Positions 1 to 11,539 of a DNA stretch of 64,000 nucleotides are shown here, one piece after another. Both the position numbers and the translations under genes were made by a program. Below the pieces are notes generated by a model. That model worked only from the letters and a program-made list of their open reading frames with translations, was not told the DNA's origin and made no database searches. Source of the DNA: Diadema setosum (Eukaryota; Echinodermata; Echinoidea; Diadematoida; Diadematidae); contig CM067064.1 of assembly GCA_033980235.1 (NCBI GenBank), forward strand, positions 5,807,001 to 5,871,000. The letters run 5' to 3'. Every line of letters starts with the position of its first letter. Within the stretch, counting starts at the first letter, position 1.

Positions 1-786
1 TCTTCGACTTGCTACTGATGTATGTTAAGGGTGATATTATTCCCCCTGCCTTCTGAAAGAGAGAAGTCAAGTGTTCTTTTGTTATGCGAGGAAAATAGAA
101 ATGTGTTGATTTTTCTTTATTCTTTCTTTATATCGTTGTACTCATGTGACATCACAAGCTATAGTAGTATTTTCATCCAGCCGTGACTGAGCAGAAACTT
201 CAAAGTTCATAACGTTTGAACTGATAGTCCGATTTTGCTCAAACTCGCACTGATGTGTTCTACTAATTTTGCCGCATTCACTCAACCCACATGTCTATGA
301 AAGTGAACTTGTCCTTTAATACTTATTCTGCTTCTGTTGAACTGAAAACTTCTGTTCTGACTCTCTCAGTTGCAGGAACCATTCTGAAATGGCACAGAAA
401 GTAGGCCCAGACTGCCCACAAGGTACCGGTTCGACGTACGGCACAATGCATAGCAAAGAAGGTACATTGTACGTTGTCTTCTGCACCATGTTCACGCCAC
501 AGACAGGTCCCACCGTACTGGGGATAAATGAACAACATGCCGGTCTTAAAAACAACAAACAAACAAAAAAAACAAAAAGGATAATTTGATCTGTCCTGTA
601 TGTATGGCATTTGACTTCCGAGTATATTTTGAAAAGTTTTATCATCAATGACTCATTTTCAAAATCATGAATTGGTATCTCAAACTCCATGTACTGTCAC
701 ATAAAGTCTGTGTTGTCAATCACAGACCCCGTCTTGTTATTTGTTTTTGTAAGCATTAAGCATTCTCTTCAGTCACCTTCATCGTA

Positions 787-790
<4 letters not shown>
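1..790. other. No gene seen; partial foldback-repeat arm
   Basis: I see no coding exon. Around 180-320 the text (cues such as 'gatgtgttctacta' and 'cattcactcaaccca') resembles the right arm of the short foldback element at 51978-52280, so a related repeat fragment is probably here. The longest open frames lack a recognisable domain and run over low-complexity T-rich sequence. Exon 1 of gene A may lie here or further upstream, but I could not find one resembling exon 1 of genes B and C. Confidence 0.4.

Positions 791-840
<50 letters not shown>
788..840. repeat. (AT)n microsatellite
   Basis: Uninterrupted AT dinucleotide run directly abutting the left end of the pogo-like element. A second AT run abuts its right end, as if the element inserted into an AT tract or the flanking TA duplications expanded. 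Confidence 0.95.
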
Positions 841-841
<1 letters not shown>

Positions 842-844
<3 letters not shown>

Positions 845-1770
845 TGCACTCCCGTTATAGCGAACACGGTTATAACGAAATTTCGTTATAACGAAATAAA
901 ACTTCTGGTCCCAAAATTATCGCCATCAAAGTCTATGGTACAAAATTCGCTTATCACAAACACGGTTATAGCGAAATTTTCGTTACAACGAAGTCTTTTC
1001 CGAGCGCCACTGACAAAGCAAAACAACTAACGAAATGCGGATCGCGTTCGAAAATACGTAGCAGAACACGCATTATTTTGTAGCGTCTCTGCATGGGCGA
1101 ACGCTTCATATCACTGTGTGTTCGCTCCGTGTGTCACGCACAGTTTCCGAGGGGAACTCGTGTTGTCATCTGAAATTAAATAACTATTCGTTTTATTATT
1201 CCGGAAGTTCAATATTACAAAACACACAGATTCTGTTACACCTTAAATGTGCGTTAGTATGGGAATGACATTTTCATTTGTCGATCAACGAGTTTTTCGG
1301 AAAACGAACAATACATTGCATATTTCTATTCATATTATGAACTTTCGGAATAACGAATCTTCGAAAGAGGGATCGAAGCTTCAGATGAGCAAACCTTCGG
1401 AATCCCGGGAATGGCGAAACTTCGGAATAAGGAGCCTTCGGAGTAACGAATTTTAATAAGAAACGAACCTTTGGAATAGCGAACTGTAACCGAATCCTAA
1501 ACCATCATTTTCTATACCTGTGTAACAATACAAACAACTTTATGCTTTCTTTTAAATGAAATATTTAAACGAAATTAAAAAGGTACCATCCCATTTCACA
1601 TAGCTTTCCAGTGCATGATGAGTATTCAACAAACAGAAAATGATATACAGTAATTTATATGCGTGGCTTCCTTGTTTTCGCTATATAATGTATTTGTTCG
1701 GTTATAACGAAATTTCGCTATAACGAAATAAAATTGCCGGTCCCGAGCATTTCGTTATAACGGGAGTGCA

Positions 1771-1773
<3 letters not shown>
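842..1773. mobile_element. pogo/Tigger-like non-autonomous DNA transposon
   Basis: A 932-bp element. Its ends are inverted copies: the left begins CAGTGCACTCCCGTTATA and the right ends TAACGGGAGTGCACTG. The subterminal text 'gttataacgaaattt' recurs inside both ends. It sits between TA dinucleotides, as expected for Tc1/mariner/pogo insertion at TA. TIRs starting CAGT with internal GTTATAACGAA are typical of the pogo/Tigger branch. No transposase frame is present, so it would depend on an element elsewhere. The superfamily call rests on TIR and target site only. Confidence 0.75.

Positions 1774-1838
<65 letters not shown>
1774..1838. repeat. (AT)n(GT)n compound microsatellite
   Basis: AT run followed by a GT run. 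It forms the junction between the pogo-like element and the next TIR element. Confidence 0.95.
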
Positions 1839-1839
<1 letters not shown>

Positions 1840-2512
1840 ACCGTGCATCACAAAACAAACAAAAAGTCGCACCCCTCGATTTTATATGAGGACTCAAAAA
1901 GGGTGAAATGGTTCAATCAAGTCAATCTTGAGTTTTTCTTATTTTCAGAGAGAGTTATCATTCTTCTACATTATTCTTCAGTTTGGGATCTTAACATGAA
2001 TGGCAAAGTGTGTTTTTAGCAGTTTTTCTACAACCCCCCCCCCTTTTTTTTTGGGGGGGGGGATTAGAATGATCAGGTATGTCTTACAGGCTGCTTTTCA
2101 TTTCTTGAAATCCTTTGCAAACTCTTCACTTACAAGTCTAATAACTATTGAAAGGATGAGGTAACTGATTTGAAAATTGCGAACATGCTCAATTTCACTT
2201 AAATCTGATAATCCCTTCGTTGTTGTTGGTCCGGTGGTTTACAACCTATGTTTTGTCCCTTTTATGGCACAGCTAGCACTGCTTGGTAAAGATTAAGCGC
2301 TTGAATAGACCCTGTAACTTCAGAGCCTCTTTTCTCAGTTCACACTTTTCCAGAATGTGTGCTTTCTTTCCAATATTTAGATAGGTTAGAAGAGTCCTTT
2401 TGAATTGAGTTATACATCATTTTAAAGCTTAGAGTCTGCTCTTTCAGAACCTGTCCTCAACTAAAAATCCATGTCTTGCGACTTTTTGTTGTTTTTGTGA
2501 TGCAGGGTCACA
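1836..2512. mobile_element. TGTGACC-family TIR element, copy 1
   Basis: Left end TGTGACCGTGCATCAC, right end GTGATGCAGGGTCACA, with a second shared block 'aaaaagtcgc'/'gcgactttttg' just inside. The same ends occur at 21322-21794 and 52337-53464, which share the internal text ('agagcagactttaagc' or its complement). It has no coding capacity. A C/G-rich slippage tract lies at 2033-2061. It is about 115 bp upstream of gene A exon 2, so it would be intronic if an upstream exon exists. The target duplication is masked by microsatellites. Confidence 0.75.
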
Positions 2513-2626
2513 TATATATAATACAATGAATAGCAGGGGATAGGACCAAGGGGGTGATACTTGTCACACTAAAAATATCATTTAACGTGGTCTTTTGAAT
2601 CTCTTGAATTTCTGTACTACATCCAG

Positions 2627-5547
2627 GTCATCAACGTCGCATCAGGATATCCGTATGCTCGTCTTCAAAAGAGGAGAGCGTGTCAGGCTTTCTAGACTAC
2701 CTCCGGACACTGCGTGACAATCGACAGGAATTGATTGAGAGTGTAGAGTTCCATCCGCTGCCTTACAACAATATCGACAAGTACAAATTTCCTGAAGACA
2801 AAAAAGTCGACGTCATGCTGCTATGCCACTCTATTCACAACAGGAGGTTCGCCATTACGGATGTTGATGATGCCCTCTACAACAAATACTTGCGCTACTG
2901 CACGAAAAAGCTAGGTAATCTGATTTTTACATGTCCAACATCGACATTGTAATCGCTTTGTTTGACTCAATTGTAACGCGGGAGTATAAGATATCATTGA
3001 ATAGATTGAATTGCCGAGATGAACATTTTCTTGCACTGACGTGTATATCGTCACGACTTTGGAATGATTAAACTCCTTTTTATTGTATAGAAGAACTAGA
3101 AATGTCCCTATGGCGACTGGTATGCCTCACCATAATGTATGGTTCTCCGACTAGGTCTATAGCACAATGTCTTGACAATGTGTGATGACAGCTTCACATA
3201 ACTGGCAAAATATTAAAATAACATGTTTATCACAAATGCATTGAGTGTTCACTATCCTTGAACTAGGTTTATTTGGATGAATGGCTATACTGTCTAAGAG
3301 TGCAGGTATTTGGGGATTTGAGGATTTGTACCCAACTTTTGACCCTTTTATAAGTTTAAATAAGAAGTGACATTTAGCACTTTCACTTGACCTTTGACCT
3401 TTAGGCAATAAACTTCCAAGAGAATCTGTATTGGGTTGCGTCATGTATGCATACACTAGGTTTCAAGAAAAAAAATCCTGCGGGCATTGCATAATTGTAG
3501 ATAAAAGAAAAATAATGACAGTCTGATGAGTTGACCTTGACCTTTCACCCCTGACCTTTGACCCATGACCCCAAAATTCCCAACATGATCACTGCCAGTC
3601 AGTTCATGCATATATACTACGTTCCATGAAGATACCTTGAAATATTTGTGAGATATGGAGAAAAAAAAAGTGAAATTTTAACACTTTCACTTGACCTTTG
3701 ACTCTTCTTGACCTTTGACCTCATGACCCAAAGCTCTCTCTGGGGAATCTTTATTTGGTAGTTCATGTGTACACCAAGTTTCGAGAAAATGCCTCCAGGC
3801 ATTGCATAGATATAGGGGAAATAGTGAAATTTTGAGCATTTGACCTTGACCTTTTGACCTTTGACCTTGAGCATGTGCACCAAATAGTTGATAGGCACAA
3901 CTTCACCCACTCATACATATACATGCCAAGTTTCATTAGGATACCTCAAACAGTTTTTGAGATACGCTGTCCACAAAATTGATGACGGACGGACGGACGG
4001 ATCAAGGACGGACGGACGGACAACCCGAAAACATACTAAGTAATGACTCCGGTGACACTTGGTGGCGGAGGCATAAAAAAAGAATCACTTGCGTATTCCA
4101 TAAACTTCAGGCAAAGTCTGAGACATGCATAACGAATACGAGTTCCGAAACAAGACTTTTTGTCACGTGATCAGAATACTAGCACTTGTAAGGTGCCAGA
4201 ATTGATAATCTTGAAATGTGTAGAATGTTTCATTAATCGTGTATCATTCTATGGATTTTTTGCTGCTGATGGAACCTGTAATTTGAAGGACCGTCACCAT
4301 CTCTGTATGGGAATAGAGTCTATGTGAAGACTGTATCACTCTGATTGAAAGACGCAATGTTTTGAATATTCTATAGGTAAATGGAAATGAATGAAAAAAA
4401 AATGTGGTAATGGTGATCTACTGAGAGCTACGTAGTGGATTCGTAAAAGCGTTCACAATTTTCTGAAAAAAACTGCCCACTTTCTAAATTTAACCCACGA
4501 CTTTCCAGCGTCATTTTTTTTTTTTTTTTTTTAGTACTTCGAGACGGGGATGGGGTGTTTCGATGCAATTTCTATTCAAGCTGAGGAAGAGAGTTGGTGC
4601 AATGATGATGTCACGGTCTATGACCGTACCATCTTCATGAGGGTTGGTGCTGTGGCTTTGCCTTTGGCTCAGTCCGGTAGCGCGTCTGTCTCCAGATCCA
4701 GAGGACCCGGATTCGAGTCCCGAGTCTGAATGAGCAATGTGTGATATCATACCGTACCATCATGATCTAGTAATACAAAAAGGCAAAACACTTTGTCATG
4801 TGAGTTGAATATAAAAATGGAGGTTCTGTATGTTATAGAGTCAAACTCATACATGCAAGTATAAAGGGCCCTGCTTCATCCATTCACTGCTATAGGCCTA
4901 TAAGAGCAAGGTGCATAACGCGGTGAAATGGTCCCGCATTATATCCAACTGGATCCCATAGAAGACCAGCAAGTGCATCTGAATATGGGATATCCAGCTA
5001 TCTTCTCAGATGCACAAAAATTAAACAAACATGTCATACTTTTCAAATGCCATGGTATCTGATGTCCAGGTGTACGTTGATGGTTCGTACGTGCTTATGT
5101 ACAAAATTGATGTCGAAAACAGTGCCTCACGCACGAACCTAAATTCGAAAATTTTGTATTATTTGTTGGCAAAAAAGAGAGAAGATATAAGATGCTCAAA
5201 ACACTGCAATATTTCCAGTGCACAGTACAATGTGAAGCAACTAAAGTTTACATTCCTATTCACGTGTTTTATTTTGCATGATAGGCAAGGAGAGAGTTGC
5301 TGTGATTGCGCACGATTTTGAGGACTATGGCGAAGAAGCTGAGAAGAGTCGCATGGAGTCGTTCAGAAGCACACAACCAACGACTTTCGAGGAGGCCGCC
5401 CTCGCCTTTACTGCCGGAAGGCTGGATGGTTCTCAGCCAAAGATTTCGGAGGAAAACTTGCAGAAACTGGAGCACTTCTTTAACAATGCAACGTCTCAAA
5501 GAAACTCAAATACGTCGCACCCGTGTAACTGTTGTGTAATAGTGTAG
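2627..5547 (+). CDS. Gene A: member of an uncharacterised three-gene family, last two exons, CAAX C-terminus
   Basis: Two exons: 2627-2914 (acceptor ...catccag, donor g|gtaatc) and 5285-5547 (acceptor ...catgatag, stop TAG 5545-5547). The junction splits a Gly codon, as in genes B and C. About 182 residues are visible. Exon 2 encodes a segment with RISV, an LDYLRTLRD helix, then DVMLLC and the FAITDVDDALY motif. Exon 3 starts GKERVAVIAHD and carries a QPTTF block and an LEHFF helix. The protein ends CNCCVIV, so the last four residues (CVIV) fit a CAAX prenylation site; genes B and C lack this. Alternating strands and helices suggest a Rossmann-like beta-alpha-beta core, which is inference. 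No function is assigned. The 5' exon is missing: no homologue of exon 1 of B/C is found upstream in the window, and the exon 2 acceptor phase differs from B/C. It converges tail-to-tail on gene B. The 2.37-kb intron holds a terminal-hairpin repeat and a tRNA-like SINE fragment. Confidence 0.7.
3095..4080 (+). mobile_element. Terminal-hairpin repeat family 1, copy 1 (intron of gene A)
   Basis: Starts CTAGAAATGTCCC and ends in a (GACG)n tract, then a hairpin 'ggcggaggcat' and an A-run. The second copy at 35731-37072 has the same start, microsatellite and hairpin. The hairpin arm is also present as an early subterminal copy near the 5' end (ATGCCTC.CCAT). The body carries repeated tgacctttgacc motifs separated by 'tgcatatatacta'-type text. 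No coding capacity. Architecture: 5' subterminal copy, body, microsatellite, 3' hairpin. This resembles Helentron-associated elements (HINE/DINE-1); that link is inference. Confidence 0.65.
4516..4740 (+). repeat. tRNA-derived SINE-like fragment with poly-T tract
   Basis: A poly-T run (4516-4532) is followed by about 110 bp, then a tRNA-like segment (about 4650-4725) with an A-box-like TGGCTCAGTCCGGTAGCGC and a B-box-like GGATTCGAGTCCC. That is the internal Pol III promoter layout of tRNA-derived SINEs. I could not fold a complete cloverleaf, so this is not called as a tRNA gene. Confidence 0.45.
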
Positions 5548-7056
5548 CAGTGTATAATACCGAAGTTGGTGACAATGAGATTTGGGGTACCGCAAACTGT
5601 ATGCAATAACCGCAAGAGGAGAGTCAAGAAATCTGATGTGTGTATCACTTCAATAGTGATTGTGTGTGAGTGTGTGTGTGTGGGGGGGGGGGGGATGTAT
5701 GTGTATTGTGTGTGATTTGCAAAGTGCAGAAGGTAAGATGGGGTAATTTTCCTGTTTTGATAAAAAAGTAACACGTTGACTTCAATAATGCAGCTAACTA
5801 CATCTCACAATGCACGATATGTGTATTGACAACGTGAGGAAAAAGAAGTAATGTTGGTTCACTATCAAATTGTATCCCATTAATTCTAAGCCTATTCTTG
5901 CTCATCTCATATGCCGTTTTTCTGGTTATACTTAAGTCATTTAAGGTAAAAATAAAAATTATTGATTCTTTGGAAAAGAAAACACGAACTTCTTCCGCAC
6001 CACACATCACGAAACCGCTATCATATTGATATCAAAGAATCGCAATAACTCACTGATGCTTGAATTACAACAACTATATTAGTCGACCGATTGCTAGACG
6101 AAAATGATACGAACAATACGAAAAAATGATCATTGAATGTACTTACTGTGGTTGCACTCATTTCAGGTTCAACATTTAATTGTCAATGTTGAAACCTGCT
6201 CGGGCTGTCTTTCGTTAACCAACTATATGTACTCAAGGCTTACTTCATATTACGTGTTCATGTTTTCTTTTTCATTATGGTACATTGTAATTGTTATCCG
6301 TGTTCATAAATTTATCAATTTATTCCTATCGTTTTTGCAATGGAAAATCGCGAAGGAAAGATTCTGCCCTATTTCATAATGGTTCTACATGTATCTCTAC
6401 CGTTTCTATTCATTGCTCTCTCGCTGTATATTTTACAAGTCATGTTACATGACCTCTGATTTGAAAGAAGGAGAAAAGATGTGACATGATGGTGAAGCAG
6501 ATTTTGTGAGCTTTCTTCTCCCAGAACCACAACAACAACGAAATCGAATAAGTTTTCGATACATTATATAGAAAACTGTAAATCTGTAAATCACTGCAGG
6601 AGGAAAATATTGCGAATTGTGCCACAATCGAACACTTAGTGAAATGATCAATGATCGTGCCTGATGTGTTAGAATTAGTGTTCAAAAGAACCTGTTATGA
6701 GTATCACTAACAATATGTATTGATTCTACAGTTTGAAATTTTGCTGGTTGTAAGCCTTGACTCAGTTATGATTGTCTCGAAACATCGCCTCTTAAGCGGA
6801 ATTAAATAAGATGTTTGCTCATACAAACGTAAGGCACAAACAAAATACCCGACAAGACATTTAGCAGGGCGAATATAGATTAATGCATATTCTGATATAA
6901 AAACCCGAAATACACAATACATTCTAAAGTGGGGGATGTTATTTCTAAACGTACTCAGCATTTACCTAAGTCGATAAAACTTCGAATTAAATGACACCAT
7001 TTCTTCAGACAGACCGATTTACTCTACAAGAAAATACGTATTTATTACGTCTGAAA
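5548..7056. other. Intergenic, no gene seen
   Basis: AT-rich sequence between gene A's stop codon and a tandem duplication. It contains a GT/G run (about 5663-5695). Open frames are short and low in complexity. I see no domain, tRNA or TIR element. Confidence 0.5.
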
Positions 7057-7351
7057 GATAATGTAAGCGTATACCGAGACCAAGGATTGATTAATGCAAT
7101 TAAAAGAGCGGTGTCATAATACGGTCAGTAGGATTTTCGAAACACTTCCACTGATCATCTAAAACATTCATTTCTAATTGGACACATTAAATAATATATA
7201 TATATATATTAATAGATAATGTAAGCGTATACCGAGACCAAGGATTAATTAATGCAATTAAAAGAGCGGTGTCATAATACGGTCAGTAGGATTTTCGAAA
7301 CATTTCCACTGATCATCTAAAACATCCATTTCTAATTGGACACATTAAATA
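7057..7351. repeat. Tandem direct duplication, about 137 bp x 2, period 158
   Basis: 'gataatgtaagcgtatacc' at 7057 recurs at 7215, and the match continues for about 137 bp to 'acacattaaataat' with only a few differences. The copies are separated by an AT run (about 7193-7210). Near identity implies a recent event. There is no open frame or known motif in the unit. Confidence 0.9.
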
Positions 7352-7897
7352 GTATTTTTCTCATTTTTTTAAGTTCCAGAAAAGCGACAGATAACCAAAG
7401 AAAAAAACTGCGTAAATCAAGTGCATTAGTTTCGTAATAAATATATTCATTTATGTTTTTGTACGAGTAATGTATAATGTATTTTCTTTGTTTAGCCTAT
7501 TTGTATGTGTTTGTGTTTATATATATGTTTGAATATTTTAATCTACTTTCGGTTGTTTGTTTATTTGTGTGTTGTTTTTGCATGTATGTTATACACGTAA
7601 TAGTATGTTCCAAATCAATTCAGTTACAATATAAACTGGACGTCATACGGTTATTCGATGAGTCAAGCTATTCAGGCGCATTTGTTATGTGTAAATCTAA
7701 TGTATTGCTGTACGGTGTATGTAGACGATTTACTTTGTTTTGATGGAAGTAGATCATCCAACCCAAGACAAGTCAAAGGGGGACAAAACACGCTGCATTA
7801 TCCGGCTTATATCAACCACTATCAACACTATGGAATAATCCAATCCGTGTAGTTTACTGTTTCGCTTTTCTTCATCTTAAAGATTTCAGTTGATAGT

Positions 7898-7937
<40 letters not shown>

Positions 7938-7965
7938 TTATATACATATTATATACATATTATAT

Positions 7966-8005
<40 letters not shown>

Positions 8006-9480
8006 TTTTTGTGATAATGAATAAGTGTATAAAAAAAGAACATAATTACAAAAGTGAATTCCATTTATGTGTATAAAATGAGCATATTTATTGCAATAAT
8101 GAATACGTGTATAAAAATGAACATATCTACGATAATGAATACATGTCCATTGTGCAAGTACATTGCAAAAGGCTTGTATAACAACAACAACAACAACAAA
8201 TTAAAAAGCCACCAAATTAATGCTAATATATTGTTGCGTTTAGCTCATATTGTAAAACGCACTGGTTGTTTAACTACCATGCCACTTCTCGCAGCTAGGT
8301 CTAAATTCACTGTGGTAACTACTATCATCGAGAAACCCTCATCAATTAATGATTTAAAAAAGTACAACATTACTGCTCTAATGTACTGTAGTTGACATTA
8401 TAATGTTTGACTCCTTTTACTTACACTAAACAATTTACCCATTTGATAAGCACAAGGTCTAATAGAATATTCTTTTGGTATGCAGGTAGCCTTTGGACAA
8501 GGCCTCGCGCGGTGTTTGCCTCACAGCAGTGTCTGAAAATAGACTAACCATGTTCGTTGCTGTATCGCAATATAGTCTCGATTCAGACACGCAGGGGATA
8601 TAAGCTCGGACCGCATTGGCTAAATGCTAGTATGCAGCTGGTATAGAGTATTGTCTTTCATTACTAAAGAAAGAGCATACAAATGAATAATGAAACCCAT
8701 CTCCAATCTTCTTCGGCGGACATAATGTACATAATTCATCATTCACTGAATCTCGAGAAAATTGGTCGTTATTGACGGGTAACCAATGAGACCTGCATCT
8801 GAATTGACACAATGTATAGTTGCATCAGTGTCATATCATTAAGAAATACGTTTCAAAAGCCAAGTCCATTTTATTAATCTGATAACTCGAACAAATACGA
8901 TTTGACCATGTTGCTGCATGCCCATCTTGTTCTGACATAATAATCCCTTAAACGCATCGTCAGGTCTTTTCGAAACCAAACGATCAAAATGTCCTTCCCT
9001 TGGGATAAGAATATACACGTATTTCCAAAAACCTGCTTTCTTTAGCATATTATCTTCAAAGCAACTCATCCATTTTGACGTGACCTGTATACATGTAGTC
9101 GGATCTTTCTGCACACTAAAGCCAAGCTATAAATCAAATATGTTTCTCCTCCTCATCTTGTATTCTGAGCAAAAATCCAATCATTTTACGTCTATTATGA
9201 CCTTATAAAGTGGAGCGCCCAGTTTTTCCATACGTCGTGACATCTGGAGTAAACTTACTTACCCGTAAAATTGTTCTCAATAAGTTTCTGTGAAAAAAAA
9301 AATCACTTTGAGCAATATCGTCATAATCCATTGCATATACCACACTCATATGCCATTATTGGTAAAATAATCCGATAAAAATTCACACTGTGCATCAATG
9401 GACAGTTGTAAAGTTCTTGCTTTTGTCCATAAACTGTAAAAAGCTTTCCTTGCCTGGGATACCTGTTTGTGACTATTAAT
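7352..9480. other. Intergenic with (TA)n tracts, no gene seen
   Basis: AT-rich. TA/AT tracts lie at about 7902-7998 and an (AAC)n run near 8181. The 113-codon frame at 8054-8395 contains a simple-repeat Asn run and no recognisable domain. Confidence 0.5.
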
Positions 9481-11539
9481 TTGAACACTGCAAAAACATC
9501 GGTGTTAGATTGAACACCATGGGTGTTCAATCTCACATTAATCAAGGGTCAATAGAGGACCATACCCACAAGTTTAGAAGGTATGTCGTGATGGTGTTGA
9601 AAAGTGTACACCTTGCACTCGTGGTGTTAATTTGACACTGTAGCTGGTGATATTTTTGACACTGCGCTGGTGTTAATGTCAAAAGTATAACACCCGTCCA
9701 GCTTCAACAGGAGACCACGCCAACTGGTGTTACTGTACTTTAAATGTGTTCACACCTTTTAAAAAAGAAAGAACTTCATCGAAAAATTCTTGATTATCTT
9801 GTTGAAGTTCAAAATCAACAAGAAGAACAGTGAGAAACTATTCAAAGTACAATTTCATATTTTGACATGACATCCGGAGTTGTTAATCTAACACAATAAA
9901 TGAGCACCGGAAATTTAGCACCATGGTCATGGGTTTTCCCTTTGCCTTACATCAACTCTGCAAATAGAATACTCTGAACATTTACGCATGACTCTGCATG
10001 CTGGTATATGTTCTTAATCACATAGAACATTTTACCACTAACTCCACTCTTCAACAGTTTCTGCCATTATGAGTATCCATCACTAAAAGCCAAGGATTTT
10101 TTTTATAATCAATAAATCCACACAAAAAAAGACGTTTGTTCTGTTGCAAATAAATATCAATTATGCACTTCAACACGAATACATGGTCAATAATATTTTG
10201 TGGAGTAGATTGCACGGAAACCTGCTTGCTTCTTTCTAATCTATCAATTAGAACTGGAATAAACGGTCGACCTTGAATTTAATACAAGAGTAAATGATAT
10301 TCCCGATAATAATAATACTCCTGTAGTTTATCTGGGTTGGCAGCTTCACTTGTTTTTATGTAAATTCCCCCCCCCCCGAATTCGGTACTGCAATCGTCAT
10401 GCATATGTATATGACACTGAATATAGACCAACAGCTTAATTGATGATGGTGCAGACAAAATGAGTTTTAAATAACAAATAGGCCTAATTGGTACCTTTGT
10501 AAAGAGTAATGACTCACCTTTTTAACTGAAGGCGTTTGCAAAAAAAAAAAAAAAAATTAGAAGGCCTAGTATAGCCTTGAAGTATGTCTTGTGAATATGT
10601 TTGAAGTTAATGGATACACACAGCTTTAAGCTGGAAAGAGGAGGTAAGATAGACAAGTGTGATAGAAGCTGGCCTGTTTGACCCCCTTATCAAATCACCT
10701 TATTCATATGGTAAACAGACACATATAGCATGTATCCTCGCTACTTCATTTGCCGCTTTAACTTTGAAAAGGCAATTGCAAGTGTTTCCTTTCCATCATG
10801 CTAGAGTACACGCGTCCATTGGGCCTTAAAGCTCTTACAACAGATTTTCCATAGTGTGTGTGGTATTTCTACAAATTATGATAACTAAAGTGTACCGAGA
10901 CCGATAGAAATAAGCGGCACGTATACTGTCCATCAAGGTATAGATGGATGCGATGTCAAGTATTCCATGGTCAATGCTGGAAAATATATCATTATAAATT
11001 GTAGATGGAAATCGACACAGGTGAGATGAATCAGGCTGCGACAATAATGACAATGTCTGACCGATTAAAACATACCAACAAGAAGAAAATGAAAAGAATG
11101 GTAAGATCAATGTTCGTAAACAATCTTTTCTGTCACGGGGCGTCCGGGAAAAATGAATAATCACAGGGTGTTATGAAAGATGTATCTTTCCTTTTCGGAG
11201 AGCTATCACCGTCACAAAAAGAAAAGAAAAAAAGAAGATGATGAATGTGCTATAAAGAGTTCAACACCTTGCAAAGTGAATATCAATTACTAATAATCTA
11301 GTAATAATCGTATCAAATCTCGCGTTGTAGTTAAATATTTTTATGACTACCAATGGCTATAGGGCCTATCTGTGACAATGATACATTCCTATCAAAGAGT
11401 ATATGGAAACGTTATTTCATAACCGGATGCGTCATTCACTCGACAAGTCACCCTGTTTTAAGAGATAGAGAGAAAAAAAATAGATGACTTTGAAAATCTG
11501 GTCAAGTTGATATTGGAATGTCAACCATTTTTTTTTTGT
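9481..11539. other. Intergenic; GGTGTTA-rich repeat-like patch at its left end
   Basis: From about 9486 to 9960 the text repeats variants of 'ggtgttaa', 'gaacacca' and 'gacactg' on both strands, which looks like a degraded inverted-repeat element, though I could not fix its termini. The rest is AT-rich with short homopolymer runs (C-run near 10370, A-run near 10541). A 109-codon minus-strand frame at 10835-11164 has no recognisable features. Confidence 0.35.

Noticed and set aside
316..690. Two overlapping minus frames (124 and 95 codons)
   Set aside because: Overlapping frames with no homology to exon 1 of genes B/C and no domain; not supported as gene A's missing exon.
8054..8395. 113-codon plus-strand frame
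   Set aside because: Contains a microsatellite-derived Asn run, has no recognisable domain, and lies in AT-rich intergenic DNA.
10835..11164. 109-codon minus-strand frame upstream of the duplication
   Set aside because: No matching frame in the second copy's neighbourhood, no domain, and no splice context that I could defend.
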